Assembly (NCBI GenBank): GCA_964592425.1
Contig: CAZQCG010000027.1
Span: 3,941-67,940 of the forward strand
Direction of reading: 5' to 3'
DNA length: 64,000 nt
Origin: Viridilinea sp964592425
GTDB lineage: Bacteria > Chloroflexota > Chloroflexia > Chloroflexales > Chloroflexaceae
Numbering within the stretch: position 1 is the first letter of the stretch; each line of letters starts with the position of its first letter. Positions 57,249 to 64,000 of this stretch are shown here, one piece after another. A model generated the notes under the pieces. That model had not been told where the DNA came from and made no database searches. It saw nothing but the letters and a program-made list of their open reading frames with translations. The position numbers were made by a program, and so were the translations under genes.

Positions 57249-58472
57249 TCAAGCCAGCGGTTCGGCCGTTTCAGCGGCAGGCTCGGCGATGAGCTCGGCA
57301 GGCTCGGCGATGGGCTCGGTGGGCTCGGTGGCCTCCGCAGCCGGATCACGTTCCGCCTCGGCGATCCGCCGTAGCGAGAGGCCCATACGCTGGCGCTGGC
57401 GATCCAGGCTAATCACCTTGGCCGTCACCAACTGGCCGGGCTGCAGCACATCACGCGGCTGGGTCTGTGGATCAACATCCAACTCTGAAGCGTGGATCAG
57501 GCCTTCAACCGCCTCTTCGACCTGCACGAAGGCCCCGAAGGGTGTCACATTCGTTACCGGCCCGCTGACCAACTGGCCGAGGGTGTAACGCTGGTCGATC
57601 GTATCCCAGGGGTTGGCCTGCAACTGGCGGATTGAGAGGCCGATGCGCTCACGGTCACGGTCGATCTCGACCACCACCACTTTGACTTCCTGGCCAGGCT
57701 GCAGCACCTCACGGGGGTGATTAACCCGCTGCCAGCTCAGTTCGGAGATATGGGCCAGGCCATCGGCACCACCCAGGTCGATAAAGGCACCAAAGTTGGT
57801 AAGCTGGTTGACCCGCCCGGTGAGCACATCGCCCGGCTGCAACTCGGTAAGCAGGCGCTGCTTCTGTGCCTTGCGCCACTCCTGGGTTGCGCTGCGCTCC
57901 GAGAGTACCAGCCGGTTACGCTCGCGGTCAACCTCGATTACCTTGAGCGGAATCTCCTGGTTAACCATCTTCTGCAGGGCTTGCTGGCGTTCTTCGGCGG
58001 CAGTCCGCCCATGCAACTGGGCAACCTGTGAGGCAGGGACAAAGCCGCGGATGCGGTTGAACTGCACCAGCAGACCACCCTTATTGAAGCCGATCACCTT
58101 GCAGCGGCTGATCCCACCATCCTTAAAGAGTTGCTCGGCTGTCTCCCAGTCCTTGGCTACCTGCACCATCGTCAGCGAGAGGATCAGATCACCATCGCGG
58201 TTCTCCGGCTCCTGGACATAGACCAGGATGGTCTCACCGACCTTGAGCGTGCCGACCAACTCGTCGCCCATCTGGCGCAGATCCTGCGCCGGGATCACGC
58301 CCTCGCGCTTCGTACCGATCGAGACGAGCACGCCACTCTCCTCGATCTGCATAATCATGCCTTCACGAAGCTCGCCGCGCTGTGGTCGGGCGTAGTCGTA
58401 CTCGTCGAGCAGCGTCGTCCAGTCGAGATCCTCCGGGCTCTCCAGCGTGATCTGATCCGGTTGCACCGACAT
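57249..58472 (-). CDS. rpsA: Ribosomal protein S1-like protein (four S1 domains)
   Basis: A 407-residue RNA-binding protein with four consecutive S1 (OB-fold) domains beginning about residues 33, 120, 207 and 292. Conserved pieces are GMIMQIEESGVLVSIGTKREGVIP, GGLLVQFNRIRGFVPASQ, GRVNQLTNFGAFIDLGGADGLAHISELSW and GPVTNVTPFGAFVQVEEAVEGLIHASEL. A repetitive Glu/Pro/Ala tail (EPTEPIAEPAELIAEPAAE) follows. S1 helps mRNA bind the 30S subunit; four-domain forms are common outside proteobacteria. The ATG follows AGGAGG. A structured region precedes it. Confidence 0.9.
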   Translation of the reverse strand: MSVQPDQITLESPEDLDWTTLLDEYDYARPQRGELREGMIMQIEESGVLVSIGTKREGVIPAQDLRQMGDELVGTLKVGETILVYVQEPENRDGDLILSLTMVQVAKDWETAEQLFKDGGISRCKVIGFNKGGLLVQFNRIRGFVPASQVAQLHGRTAAEERQQALQKMVNQEIPLKVIEVDRERNRLVLSERSATQEWRKAQKQRLLTELQPGDVLTGRVNQLTNFGAFIDLGGADGLAHISELSWQRVNHPREVLQPGQEVKVVVVEIDRDRERIGLSIRQLQANPWDTIDQRYTLGQLVSGPVTNVTPFGAFVQVEEAVEGLIHASELDVDPQTQPRDVLQPGQLVTAKVISLDRQRQRMGLSLRRIAEAERDPAAEATEPTEPIAEPAELIAEPAAETAEPLA

Positions 58473-58502
58473 GCTTCAAAGCCTCCTCAAAACATTAATA
58501 TC

Positions 58503-58745
58503 GATCAGGTAATCACCTGATCACAAAAAAACACCATGCCTGAACAGGCTGGCGCATGACTTTCTTCCCGAGAGCGGGTTTTGGCAGCCTCAACGGCCGT
58601 CCAGATTTGGAGACCGCAGAGACATCCACGCTGGCGCCTCTGTGCAGGCTCCGCTAAATGGTCGGCCCTCCAGGCGATAGTTGAGAAAGTTTGCCTGGAG
58701 CTGTCGAGCCGTGGCGGATGACACAACTATGTTTTACAATAGGCG
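58503..58745 (-). promoter_or_regulatory. Structured leader region upstream of the S1-domain gene
   Basis: Reading the reverse strand, this non-coding stretch has a stable CTCCAGGC/GCCTGGAG hairpin and further GC-rich pairings. Then comes a GCCTG/CAGGC stem followed by T7 (58525-58550), resembling an intrinsic terminator. A palindrome GATCAGGT-GATT-ACCTGATC (58503-58522) sits 30 bases before the start codon. It could be an attenuator or autoregulatory leader, or a small RNA gene that ends before the S1-domain gene. Confidence 0.4.
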
Positions 58746-58850
58746 AAAGTATAGAGCAGGTCAGGTGGTTTGTCAAACGTTCCAACAGCTTCGGGAGCTG
58801 AGGCGTGCGTGTACGGACAACCTGCCAGGCGCGCACCGCGAGGTTCTCTG

Positions 58851-59756
58851 ATGGCCCTGATCATGGTCTTTCTTGATGGGGTGGGGCTGGCCCCAGCCGG
58901 TTCCGCCAACCCGCTTGCTGCCGCACCGACGCCGCATATGCGGGCGCTTCTCGGCGGCCCCTTCTGTCTCGAACAGCAGCAGATGAGGCCTGACCTGCTC
59001 TTGCAGCCGATCGATGCCGCCCTCGGTGTGCCCGGTCTGCCGCAAAGTGGCACTGGCCACGTCGCTCTGCTGGCTGGGATGAACGCCCCGGCTATGCATG
59101 GCCGCCACCAGCCTAACTTCCCGCCCGTCGCCTTGCGCCCGCTCCTCGCCGAGCGTTCGCTCTTCCGCCGCGCCCAGACGGCCGGCCAGCGCGTCGCTTT
59201 CGCCAATGTCTTCCCGCCCAGCTTCTTCGCGGCGCTTGCCGCACGCCGTATGCGCCCCCCCGCCAGTATGATCGCCGCCCAGGCCGCTGGCCTCCCCCTG
59301 CGCGGCCTTGACGACCTGCGCGCCGGTCTGGCTCTCAGTTGGGATATTACCGGCGAGGCGCTCCACTTCCACAACGAGGCTCTCGATCTGCCTCTGCTTG
59401 ATCCTACAGTGGCCGGGGCCCGCCTGGCCACCCTGGCTCAGGATTACGACCTGGTCTTTTTCGAATGCTTTCTGCCCGACCTTGCTGGCCACGGTCGCCT
59501 TGGCCCCGAGGGCGTCGATGAGGTGATCACCCGCATCGACGGCCTGCTCGGTGGGTTGCTCGCCGCCCGTGCCCCCGCTGATAGCCTTCTGCTTACCAGT
59601 GATCATGGTAACCTCGAAGATGCCACCACCACTGTCCATAGCCCCGCCCCCGTGCCCCTGCTCGTCGTTGGCCCTGCCGCGCCAGCCTTTGCCGCAGTCG
59701 AACGCATTGACCAGATCGCCGATGCGATGCTGGCTGTATTGCTTATGCCGTCCTGA
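58851..59756 (+). CDS. Alkaline-phosphatase/iPGM superfamily metalloenzyme
   Basis: A 301-residue protein with the superfamily's first metal motif MVFLDGVGLAPAG, GVPGLPQSGTGHVALLAGMNAPA (where iPGM-like enzymes hold the nucleophile), FFECFLPDLAGHGRLG, and the metal-binding LLTSDHGNLEDATT with a later His in TVHSPAPVPLLV. It is shorter than phosphoglycerate mutase or phosphopentomutase and may be a distinct phosphotransferase or hydrolase. The ATG at 58851 is chosen because the upstream extension lacks family sequence. It is divergent from the S1-domain gene. Confidence 0.75.
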   Translation: MALIMVFLDGVGLAPAGSANPLAAAPTPHMRALLGGPFCLEQQQMRPDLLLQPIDAALGVPGLPQSGTGHVALLAGMNAPAMHGRHQPNFPPVALRPLLAERSLFRRAQTAGQRVAFANVFPPSFFAALAARRMRPPASMIAAQAAGLPLRGLDDLRAGLALSWDITGEALHFHNEALDLPLLDPTVAGARLATLAQDYDLVFFECFLPDLAGHGRLGPEGVDEVITRIDGLLGGLLAARAPADSLLLTSDHGNLEDATTTVHSPAPVPLLVVGPAAPAFAAVERIDQIADAMLAVLLMPS

Positions 59757-59878
59757 ATCCTGATTCCTTGTCTGAAATTCCAATACTCCTCTAACACCGC
59801 ATTAGCGTGCCATATGCGAAAAACCGCTACACTAAGCATAGTTACGCTGTCGATATTGTGTGAGTAAGGAGTCTGACG

Positions 59879-61759
59879 ATGGCGAAGATTGTTGGTATCG
59901 ACCTGGGCACGACCAACTCGGTGGTGGCGGTGATGGAGGGCGGCGACGCCGTTGTCATCCCCAACGCTGAAGGTAATCGCACCACGCCCTCGGTCGTTGC
60001 TTTTGCCAAGAACGGCGAGCGCCTGGTTGGCCAGACGGCCAAGCGCCAGGCGACGATTAATCCCGATAATACGCTCTATTCGGTTAAGCGCCTGATTGGT
60101 CGTGATTATGACGAAACGCCCACCGAGCGCGAGATACTGCCCTTTATGATTGCCAAGGGCCCGCGTGGTGATGTGCGCATCAATGTGAACCAGACCGGTA
60201 AAGACTATGCCCCTCAGGAGATTTCGGCCATGGTGCTGCAGAAGCTCAAGGCCGATGCGGAGGCATATTTGGGTCAGCCGGTGACCCAGGCGGTCATTAC
60301 CGTGCCAGCCTACTTTAACGATAGCCAGCGCCAGGCGACCAAGGATGCGGGTAAGATTGCTGGCCTTGAGGTGTTGCGTATCATTAACGAGCCGACTGCC
60401 GCAGCGCTGGCCTATGGCCTTGATAAGAAGAAGGACGAGACGATCCTTGTCTTCGATCTGGGCGGCGGAACCTTCGACGTCTCGATTCTTGAGGTTGGTG
60501 ATGGTGTGGTCGAGGTGAAATCGACCAGCGGTGATACTCACCTGGGCGGCGATGACTATGATGCCGCCGTGGTTGACTGGATCGTTGATGAGTTCCGCAA
60601 AGATCAGGGGATTGACCTGGGTAAGGATCGCCAGGCTCTCCAGCGCCTCAAGGAGGCAGCCGAGAAGGCGAAGATGGAGCTCTCGAGTCTCACTGAGACT
60701 GAGATCAACTTGCCCTTCATCACCGCCGATGCCTCGGGGCCCAAGCACCTGCAGATGCGCCTCAGCCGCTCGAAGTTCGAGCAGCTCACCAATCATTTGA
60801 CCGAGCGTCTGCGCGGCCCGGTCACCCGTGCGCTCAAGGATGCCGGTATGCAGCCAGCCCAGATCGACGAGGTTGTGCTCGTCGGTGGCTCTACCCGCAT
60901 GCCAATCGTCCAGGAGACCGTGCGCAAGATGGTTGGCAAGGAGCCGAACAAGACGGTCAACCCCGATGAGGTCGTGGGTGTTGGCGCGGCCATCCAGGCT
61001 GGCGTGCTCGGTGGTGATGTTAAGGGCGTGGTGCTGCTCGATGTCACACCGCTCTCCCTCGGTGTCGAGACCCTCGGTAGTGTGATGACGCGCCTGATCG
61101 ACCGCAATACGACCATCCCGACCCAGAAGAGCGAGATCTTCTCGACTGCTGCCGATGGTCAGACCGCTGTCGATATCCACATCCTGCAGGGTGAGCGCGA
61201 GATGGCTGGCGATAACATGACCCTCGGGCGCTTCCGCCTTGAAGGCATCCCGCCCGCACCACGCGGCGTGCCCCAGATCGAGGTTACCTTCGATATCGAT
61301 GCCAATGGTATTCTCAACGTGAGTGCTAAGGATAAGGCCACTAGCAAGCAACAGCGTATAACGATTACTGCCAGCACCAACCTGAACAAGGACGAGGTCG
61401 AGCGTATGGTGCGCGAGGCCCAGTCCCATGCGCAGGAGGATAAGGGCCGTCGGGAGTTGGTCGAACTGAAGAATCAGGCCGACAGCCTGGCCTACCAGAC
61501 CGAGAAGTCGCTCGCCGATCTTGGCGACAAGGTTGATGCTATCGAGAAAGGCCGCGTCGAGGGTCTGATCAAGGAACTGCGCGAGGCGATGGCACAGGAG
61601 GATCGTGAAGCCATGAATCGGCTGATCAACGAACTCCAGCAGGCCATGTACAAGATCTCGCAGAGCGCCTACGGCGATGGCGCAGCTCAGACCCAGGCTG
61701 GCCCCCAGACCGGCAAGGCCGACGATGGTGTTGTCGAGGGTGAGTACACCGTCGATTAA
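59879..61759 (+). CDS. dnaK: Hsp70 chaperone DnaK
   Basis: A 626-residue Hsp70. It opens MAKIVGIDLGTTNSVVAVME and has VITVPAYFNDSQRQATKDAG, VFDLGGGTFDVSILEVGDG and VVLVGGSTRMPIVQE in the ATPase domain. The substrate domain has DVTPLSLGVETLG and FDIDANGILNVSAKDKATS, then the helical lid and a Gln/Gly/Asp tail ending VVEGEYTVD. The ATG follows GTAAGGAG. The upstream 120 bp show no CIRCE element. grpE and dnaJ are not adjacent, so it stands alone here. Confidence 0.97.
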   Translation: MAKIVGIDLGTTNSVVAVMEGGDAVVIPNAEGNRTTPSVVAFAKNGERLVGQTAKRQATINPDNTLYSVKRLIGRDYDETPTEREILPFMIAKGPRGDVRINVNQTGKDYAPQEISAMVLQKLKADAEAYLGQPVTQAVITVPAYFNDSQRQATKDAGKIAGLEVLRIINEPTAAALAYGLDKKKDETILVFDLGGGTFDVSILEVGDGVVEVKSTSGDTHLGGDDYDAAVVDWIVDEFRKDQGIDLGKDRQALQRLKEAAEKAKMELSSLTETEINLPFITADASGPKHLQMRLSRSKFEQLTNHLTERLRGPVTRALKDAGMQPAQIDEVVLVGGSTRMPIVQETVRKMVGKEPNKTVNPDEVVGVGAAIQAGVLGGDVKGVVLLDVTPLSLGVETLGSVMTRLIDRNTTIPTQKSEIFSTAADGQTAVDIHILQGEREMAGDNMTLGRFRLEGIPPAPRGVPQIEVTFDIDANGILNVSAKDKATSKQQRITITASTNLNKDEVERMVREAQSHAQEDKGRRELVELKNQADSLAYQTEKSLADLGDKVDAIEKGRVEGLIKELREAMAQEDREAMNRLINELQQAMYKISQSAYGDGAAQTQAGPQTGKADDGVVEGEYTVD

Positions 61760-61790
61760 GCCTTTGATGCAGCCTCACGGGTAACGTTTT

Positions 61791-61815
61791 AGGGGAGGGC
61801 TTCTGGCCCTCCCCT
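61791..61815 (+). terminator. Hairpin downstream of dnaK
   Basis: AGGGGAGGGC pairs with GCCCTCCCCT around TTCTG, 31 bases after the dnaK stop. Only a short T-run follows, so confidence in termination is moderate. Confidence 0.5.
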
Positions 61816-61962
61816 CGCCATTTCCATTTAGGAAGGGGCGGCCAGCGAACCAGGTTCGCTCGCCGCCCTACAGCGATTCTCAGAAAGGTTGAGCTGACCT
61901 GCGCGTGGTGGATGGCATCCAGACGCGGCAGCCTCGATTCCTGTAGCAAGCCAGGTTTGATC

Positions 61963-62853
61963 TTAACGGGCCACCATCGGCACATAGACCGGCTGGAAAC
62001 GCCCCGTACGCCAGAACTCGCTGGCGATCACCTGGTGGCCAGCCACACTGGGATGGAAGTCCAGGTTACGCCGTAACAACTCCTGGTCGAAGGTTGGTGG
62101 CGGGTAGGGGTTGTACGAGGCAACCAGGATCAACGCGGGCTCGCGTCCGGCAAAGGCTGTGTAGAGGTCAACCACCGGGATGCCGCGCGCCGCAGCCTCC
62201 TCGGCGATCATCTGGTTGAATTTCGGCATCTCCACATCCGGGTTGATCCGCAGGAACTGCTGGTAGCGGATGTCGTTGTAGAGCCTGGGGTAGGGGTTAT
62301 AGTAGTTGGCGATCAGCAGGTCGCCGGTGAGTTGGCCCTGGTCACTCAACGCTGCCACCAAGCGGTCGAGGATCTGCCGCAGGTTGGCGCGGTAGAGTGT
62401 TAACGTCTGGGTCAACTCGGCGCTGCTGCCGGGCAGGATCAGCCCAACGGTGTCGTTGCCGCCAATGGTTAAGGTGACCGGGCTGACGACCTTGCCCTCA
62501 GCCCGCCGGGCAGCAATGAAGGCTTCGGCACGCTCAAGCTGGCCGCCAGCCAGCAGAAAGCTGCTGCTGGTCTCGCCACTAGTGGGGTCGCCGGTCGCCG
62601 TGCTCTGGCCAAAATTCTCGAGCGTAAGGCCGGGCCTGAGAGCCTGAAGCCGACTATGAAGCCATGTAGGGTAGCCAGGCTGGCCGTTGTCGACGACCTC
62701 GTAGCCGGTGGCGAGCGAGTCGCCCAGGGCCAGGTAGATATCGCCCGGCCCGACCAGCACCGCTTGCACAGGAGCCACCGCATGGGCTGGCTGGATCAAT
62801 AGGCCAAGCAGAATGAACAGGAATAGTGGCAGTAAGCGTGAGGAACGGTTCAT
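61963..62853 (-). CDS. Secreted SGNH/GDSL lipase-like hydrolase
   Basis: A 296-residue exported protein: signal peptide LLPLFLFILLGLLIQPAHAVA, then YLALGDSLATGYEV (catalytic Ser), LTIGGNDTVGL (Gly/Asn) and NLDFHPSVAGHQVIA (Asp/His). All SGNH residues are present. It probably acts as an extracellular esterase or lipase on unknown substrates. It is convergent with dnaK and unrelated in detail to the anchored SGNH protein at 54517-55296. Confidence 0.85.
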   Translation of the reverse strand: MNRSSRLLPLFLFILLGLLIQPAHAVAPVQAVLVGPGDIYLALGDSLATGYEVVDNGQPGYPTWLHSRLQALRPGLTLENFGQSTATGDPTSGETSSSFLLAGGQLERAEAFIAARRAEGKVVSPVTLTIGGNDTVGLILPGSSAELTQTLTLYRANLRQILDRLVAALSDQGQLTGDLLIANYYNPYPRLYNDIRYQQFLRINPDVEMPKFNQMIAEEAAARGIPVVDLYTAFAGREPALILVASYNPYPPPTFDQELLRRNLDFHPSVAGHQVIASEFWRTGRFQPVYVPMVAR

Positions 62854-62961
62854 AGAAAATCCTGTGCCACAGGCATCTCTCGATCCCCAGGGTGTAATCT
62901 AGCAAGAATGCTACAGGCAATGGACCGGCGTGTGACGCTCCGCAGGGGCTGATGGTTTTTC

Positions 62962-63036
62962 AGAATTAAAACGGGTAGAGCCCGCGCAGGCCGGCTTCGC
63001 TTCCTCTAGCCGAGCGCTTCTACCCGATCTCATTCT
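62962..63036. repeat. TIR element, family B, copy 2
   Basis: AGAATTAAAACGGGTAG (62962-62978) and CTACCCGATCTCATTCT (63020-63036) are imperfect terminal inverted repeats. The left part plus GATGGTTTTTC upstream matches the element near 14367, and CTTAAAGTTCAT just to the right also occurs at 14587-14598. It abuts the 3' side of the tnpB element. Confidence 0.55.
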
Positions 63037-63150
63037 TAAAGTTCATAAGCCCCGCGGCTTCTCGCGATTACTCGCGAGCTACATGCCCCGCGTCTGGGGA
63101 ACTACGGCGGCGAAAGGGCCGCCGATACATGACGGAGCGCAGCGGCACAT
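63030..63150 (-). ncRNA. Candidate omega-RNA / right end of the tnpB element
   Basis: In TnpB elements the guide-RNA scaffold overlaps the tnpB 3' end and the adjacent right end. Here the reverse strand after tnpB has the hairpin sequences CGCGAGTAATCGCG and AAGCCGCGGGGCTT, then TATGAACTTTAAG. The exact right end, and so the guide, cannot be fixed from this copy alone. Confidence 0.35.
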
Positions 63151-64000
63151 GCCCATACGAGCCATGCACGGCCTTACTCACCTGATTGATGGCCCCTACC
63201 GCATCGCGGTGGCCGACAAACCCACACGACGCGCAGCGGTAGTGCCGCCCGTTGGGTTTGTTGTGTGTCCCACAGCAGGGACAGGTTTTGGAGCTATACG
63301 CCTCGCTCTGGCGTTCCAGCGCGATCCCGAAGGCGGCAAGTTTGTACGTGAGGTAGTCCACTTGCTTGCCGTGCGACCAGCCGCTCACCTTCTGCTGCGC
63401 GTTGGTGGTGAGGCGCTTGCCCTTGCCGATGTCGCGCACATCCCCCACCACCAGCCGCTTCGCCCCCTGCGCCTTGGCGTGATTGGCAATCGCTCGTGTG
63501 ACCTTGTGTTCGATATCCCGCCGTTGCCGCTTGTTCCGAGCGCGGAGAACGGTCTTGCGGCGGGTCAGCCGTTTCCAGCGGCGCGACCCCTGCTGTTTGC
63601 GGGCCAGCACCGCCTGGAGGCTGGCAAGCCGTTTGTGGCGGTACTGGTTGATCGCCCGCAGTTCACGGGCGGTGAAGATGACCACCGCGCCCTGCTCGTT
63701 TGCCACGGCGGCCGGGTGGATTTCACCCAAATCGGCGGACAGCGTGGCCTGCCCTGGCGGTTCGGGCATCGCCCGCCCGTCGTCGACGACCAGATGCCAC
63801 TGATGCTGCCTGCTGATCGGATCATAGACCAGGCGCATTTCCACAAACGACGCGGGAGGCAGTCCTACCAGTTCCGGCGGCAGGGCCACGAAGATCGGTT
63901 CCAGCCCCTTTGCCCGTGCGAGGCGCAGACGGTCGCCTTCCTGTTTGATCCCCGTGGCTTTCCACACGGTGGTGCGGTAGAACTTCCTCCGATGTGGATA
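63068..64000 (-). CDS. tnpB: RNA-guided endonuclease TnpB (N-terminus beyond the window)
   Basis: About 310 residues of a TnpB (IS200/IS605 OrfB) protein; the frame stays open to the window edge (YPHRRKFYRTTV...), so the N-terminal part is missing from view, not necessarily from the genome. It shows the first RuvC acid in LSADLGEIHPAAVANEQG, the Arg/Lys-rich helical region RRKTVLRARNKRQRRDIEHKV, the Zn ribbon CPCCG...CASCG and the last RuvC acid in GFVGHRDAVGAINQ. At the usual RuvC-II Glu position it has VVGDVRDIG instead; a Glu in QSEAYSSKTC may replace it. It lies beside a family B TIR element. Confidence 0.92.
   Translation of the reverse strand, partial: YPHRRKFYRTTVWKATGIKQEGDRLRLARAKGLEPIFVALPPELVGLPPASFVEMRLVYDPISRQHQWHLVVDDGRAMPEPPGQATLSADLGEIHPAAVANEQGAVVIFTARELRAINQYRHKRLASLQAVLARKQQGSRRWKRLTRRKTVLRARNKRQRRDIEHKVTRAIANHAKAQGAKRLVVGDVRDIGKGKRLTTNAQQKVSGWSHGKQVDYLTYKLAAFGIALERQSEAYSSKTCPCCGTHNKPNGRHYRCASCGFVGHRDAVGAINQVSKAVHGSYGHVPLRSVMYRRPFRRRSSPDAGHVARE

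Noticed and set aside
59757..59878. CIRCE operator upstream of dnaK
   Set aside because: I looked for TTAGCACTC with its inverted partner and found only scattered partial matches.
59603..61429. A 608-codon open frame antisense to dnaK
   Set aside because: DnaK is certain. The opposite frame is a known artefact of dnaK codon structure.

Overview
The window is a GC-rich bacterial chromosome segment, most likely from a phototrophic Chloroflexota (Chloroflexales-type). The reasons are a BchH magnesium-chelatase large subunit, a PucC-like carrier of the BCH2 family, a glycolate-oxidase cluster, TRAP transport genes, secreted lipoproteins with Thr/Pro-rich stalks, and many short palindromic intergenic repeats. 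The lineage is inferred from gene content, not from a marker phylogeny.

Layout. 0-9 kb: the start of trpA (leaving the window), a PucC-like carrier, deoA, an FmdB-type zinc-ribbon gene, a 15-bp minisatellite, then bchH overlapping an enoyl-CoA hydratase gene. 9-20 kb: quinone oxidoreductase, aspartate kinase, a membrane STAS protein, a receiver-only response regulator, an AEC permease, a repeat-filled gap, a TRAP transporter with its binding-protein gene facing its permease genes, and GTP-PEP carboxykinase. 20-32.9 kb: pxpA/pxpB without pxpC, an alpha/beta hydrolase, two exported proteins, transketolase, a metallo-beta-lactamase/cyclic-nucleotide-binding fusion, and yebC-ruvC. 32.9-36.7 kb: two related exported glycosidase-like proteins and tRNA-Gly(CCC).

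The most unusual region is 37.1-46.2 kb. A class II (B12-dependent) ribonucleotide reductase gene is invaded twice. A group I intron of about 1.22 kb, carrying a LAGLIDADG endonuclease gene with intact motifs, splits the conserved GGTR/RGANMG motif. A 395-residue intein with decayed endonuclease motifs sits after SAISK. Two NrdR-like palindromes lie upstream of the gene. A few kb away is an IscB element, with an RNA-guided RuvC/HNH nuclease and its HEARO/omega-RNA, inserted just before a cysteine desulfurase gene. A second RNA-guided nuclease, TnpB, runs off the right edge and appears to have a relocated catalytic glutamate.

47-64 kb: a glycolate-oxidase cluster with glcD, glcE, an extra glcD-glcE fusion and glcF; an SGNH hydrolase; tRNA-Val(CAC); UDP-glucose dehydrogenase; a broken ornithine-cyclodeaminase remnant; an S1-domain protein gene with a structured leader; a PGM-like metalloenzyme; dnaK; a second SGNH hydrolase; and tnpB.

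Metabolically the set suggests bacteriochlorophyll synthesis, glycolate oxidation, C3/C4 interconversion and pentose-phosphate carbon flow. Several families of dispersed palindromes and short elements with terminal inverted repeats occupy the intergenic spaces.
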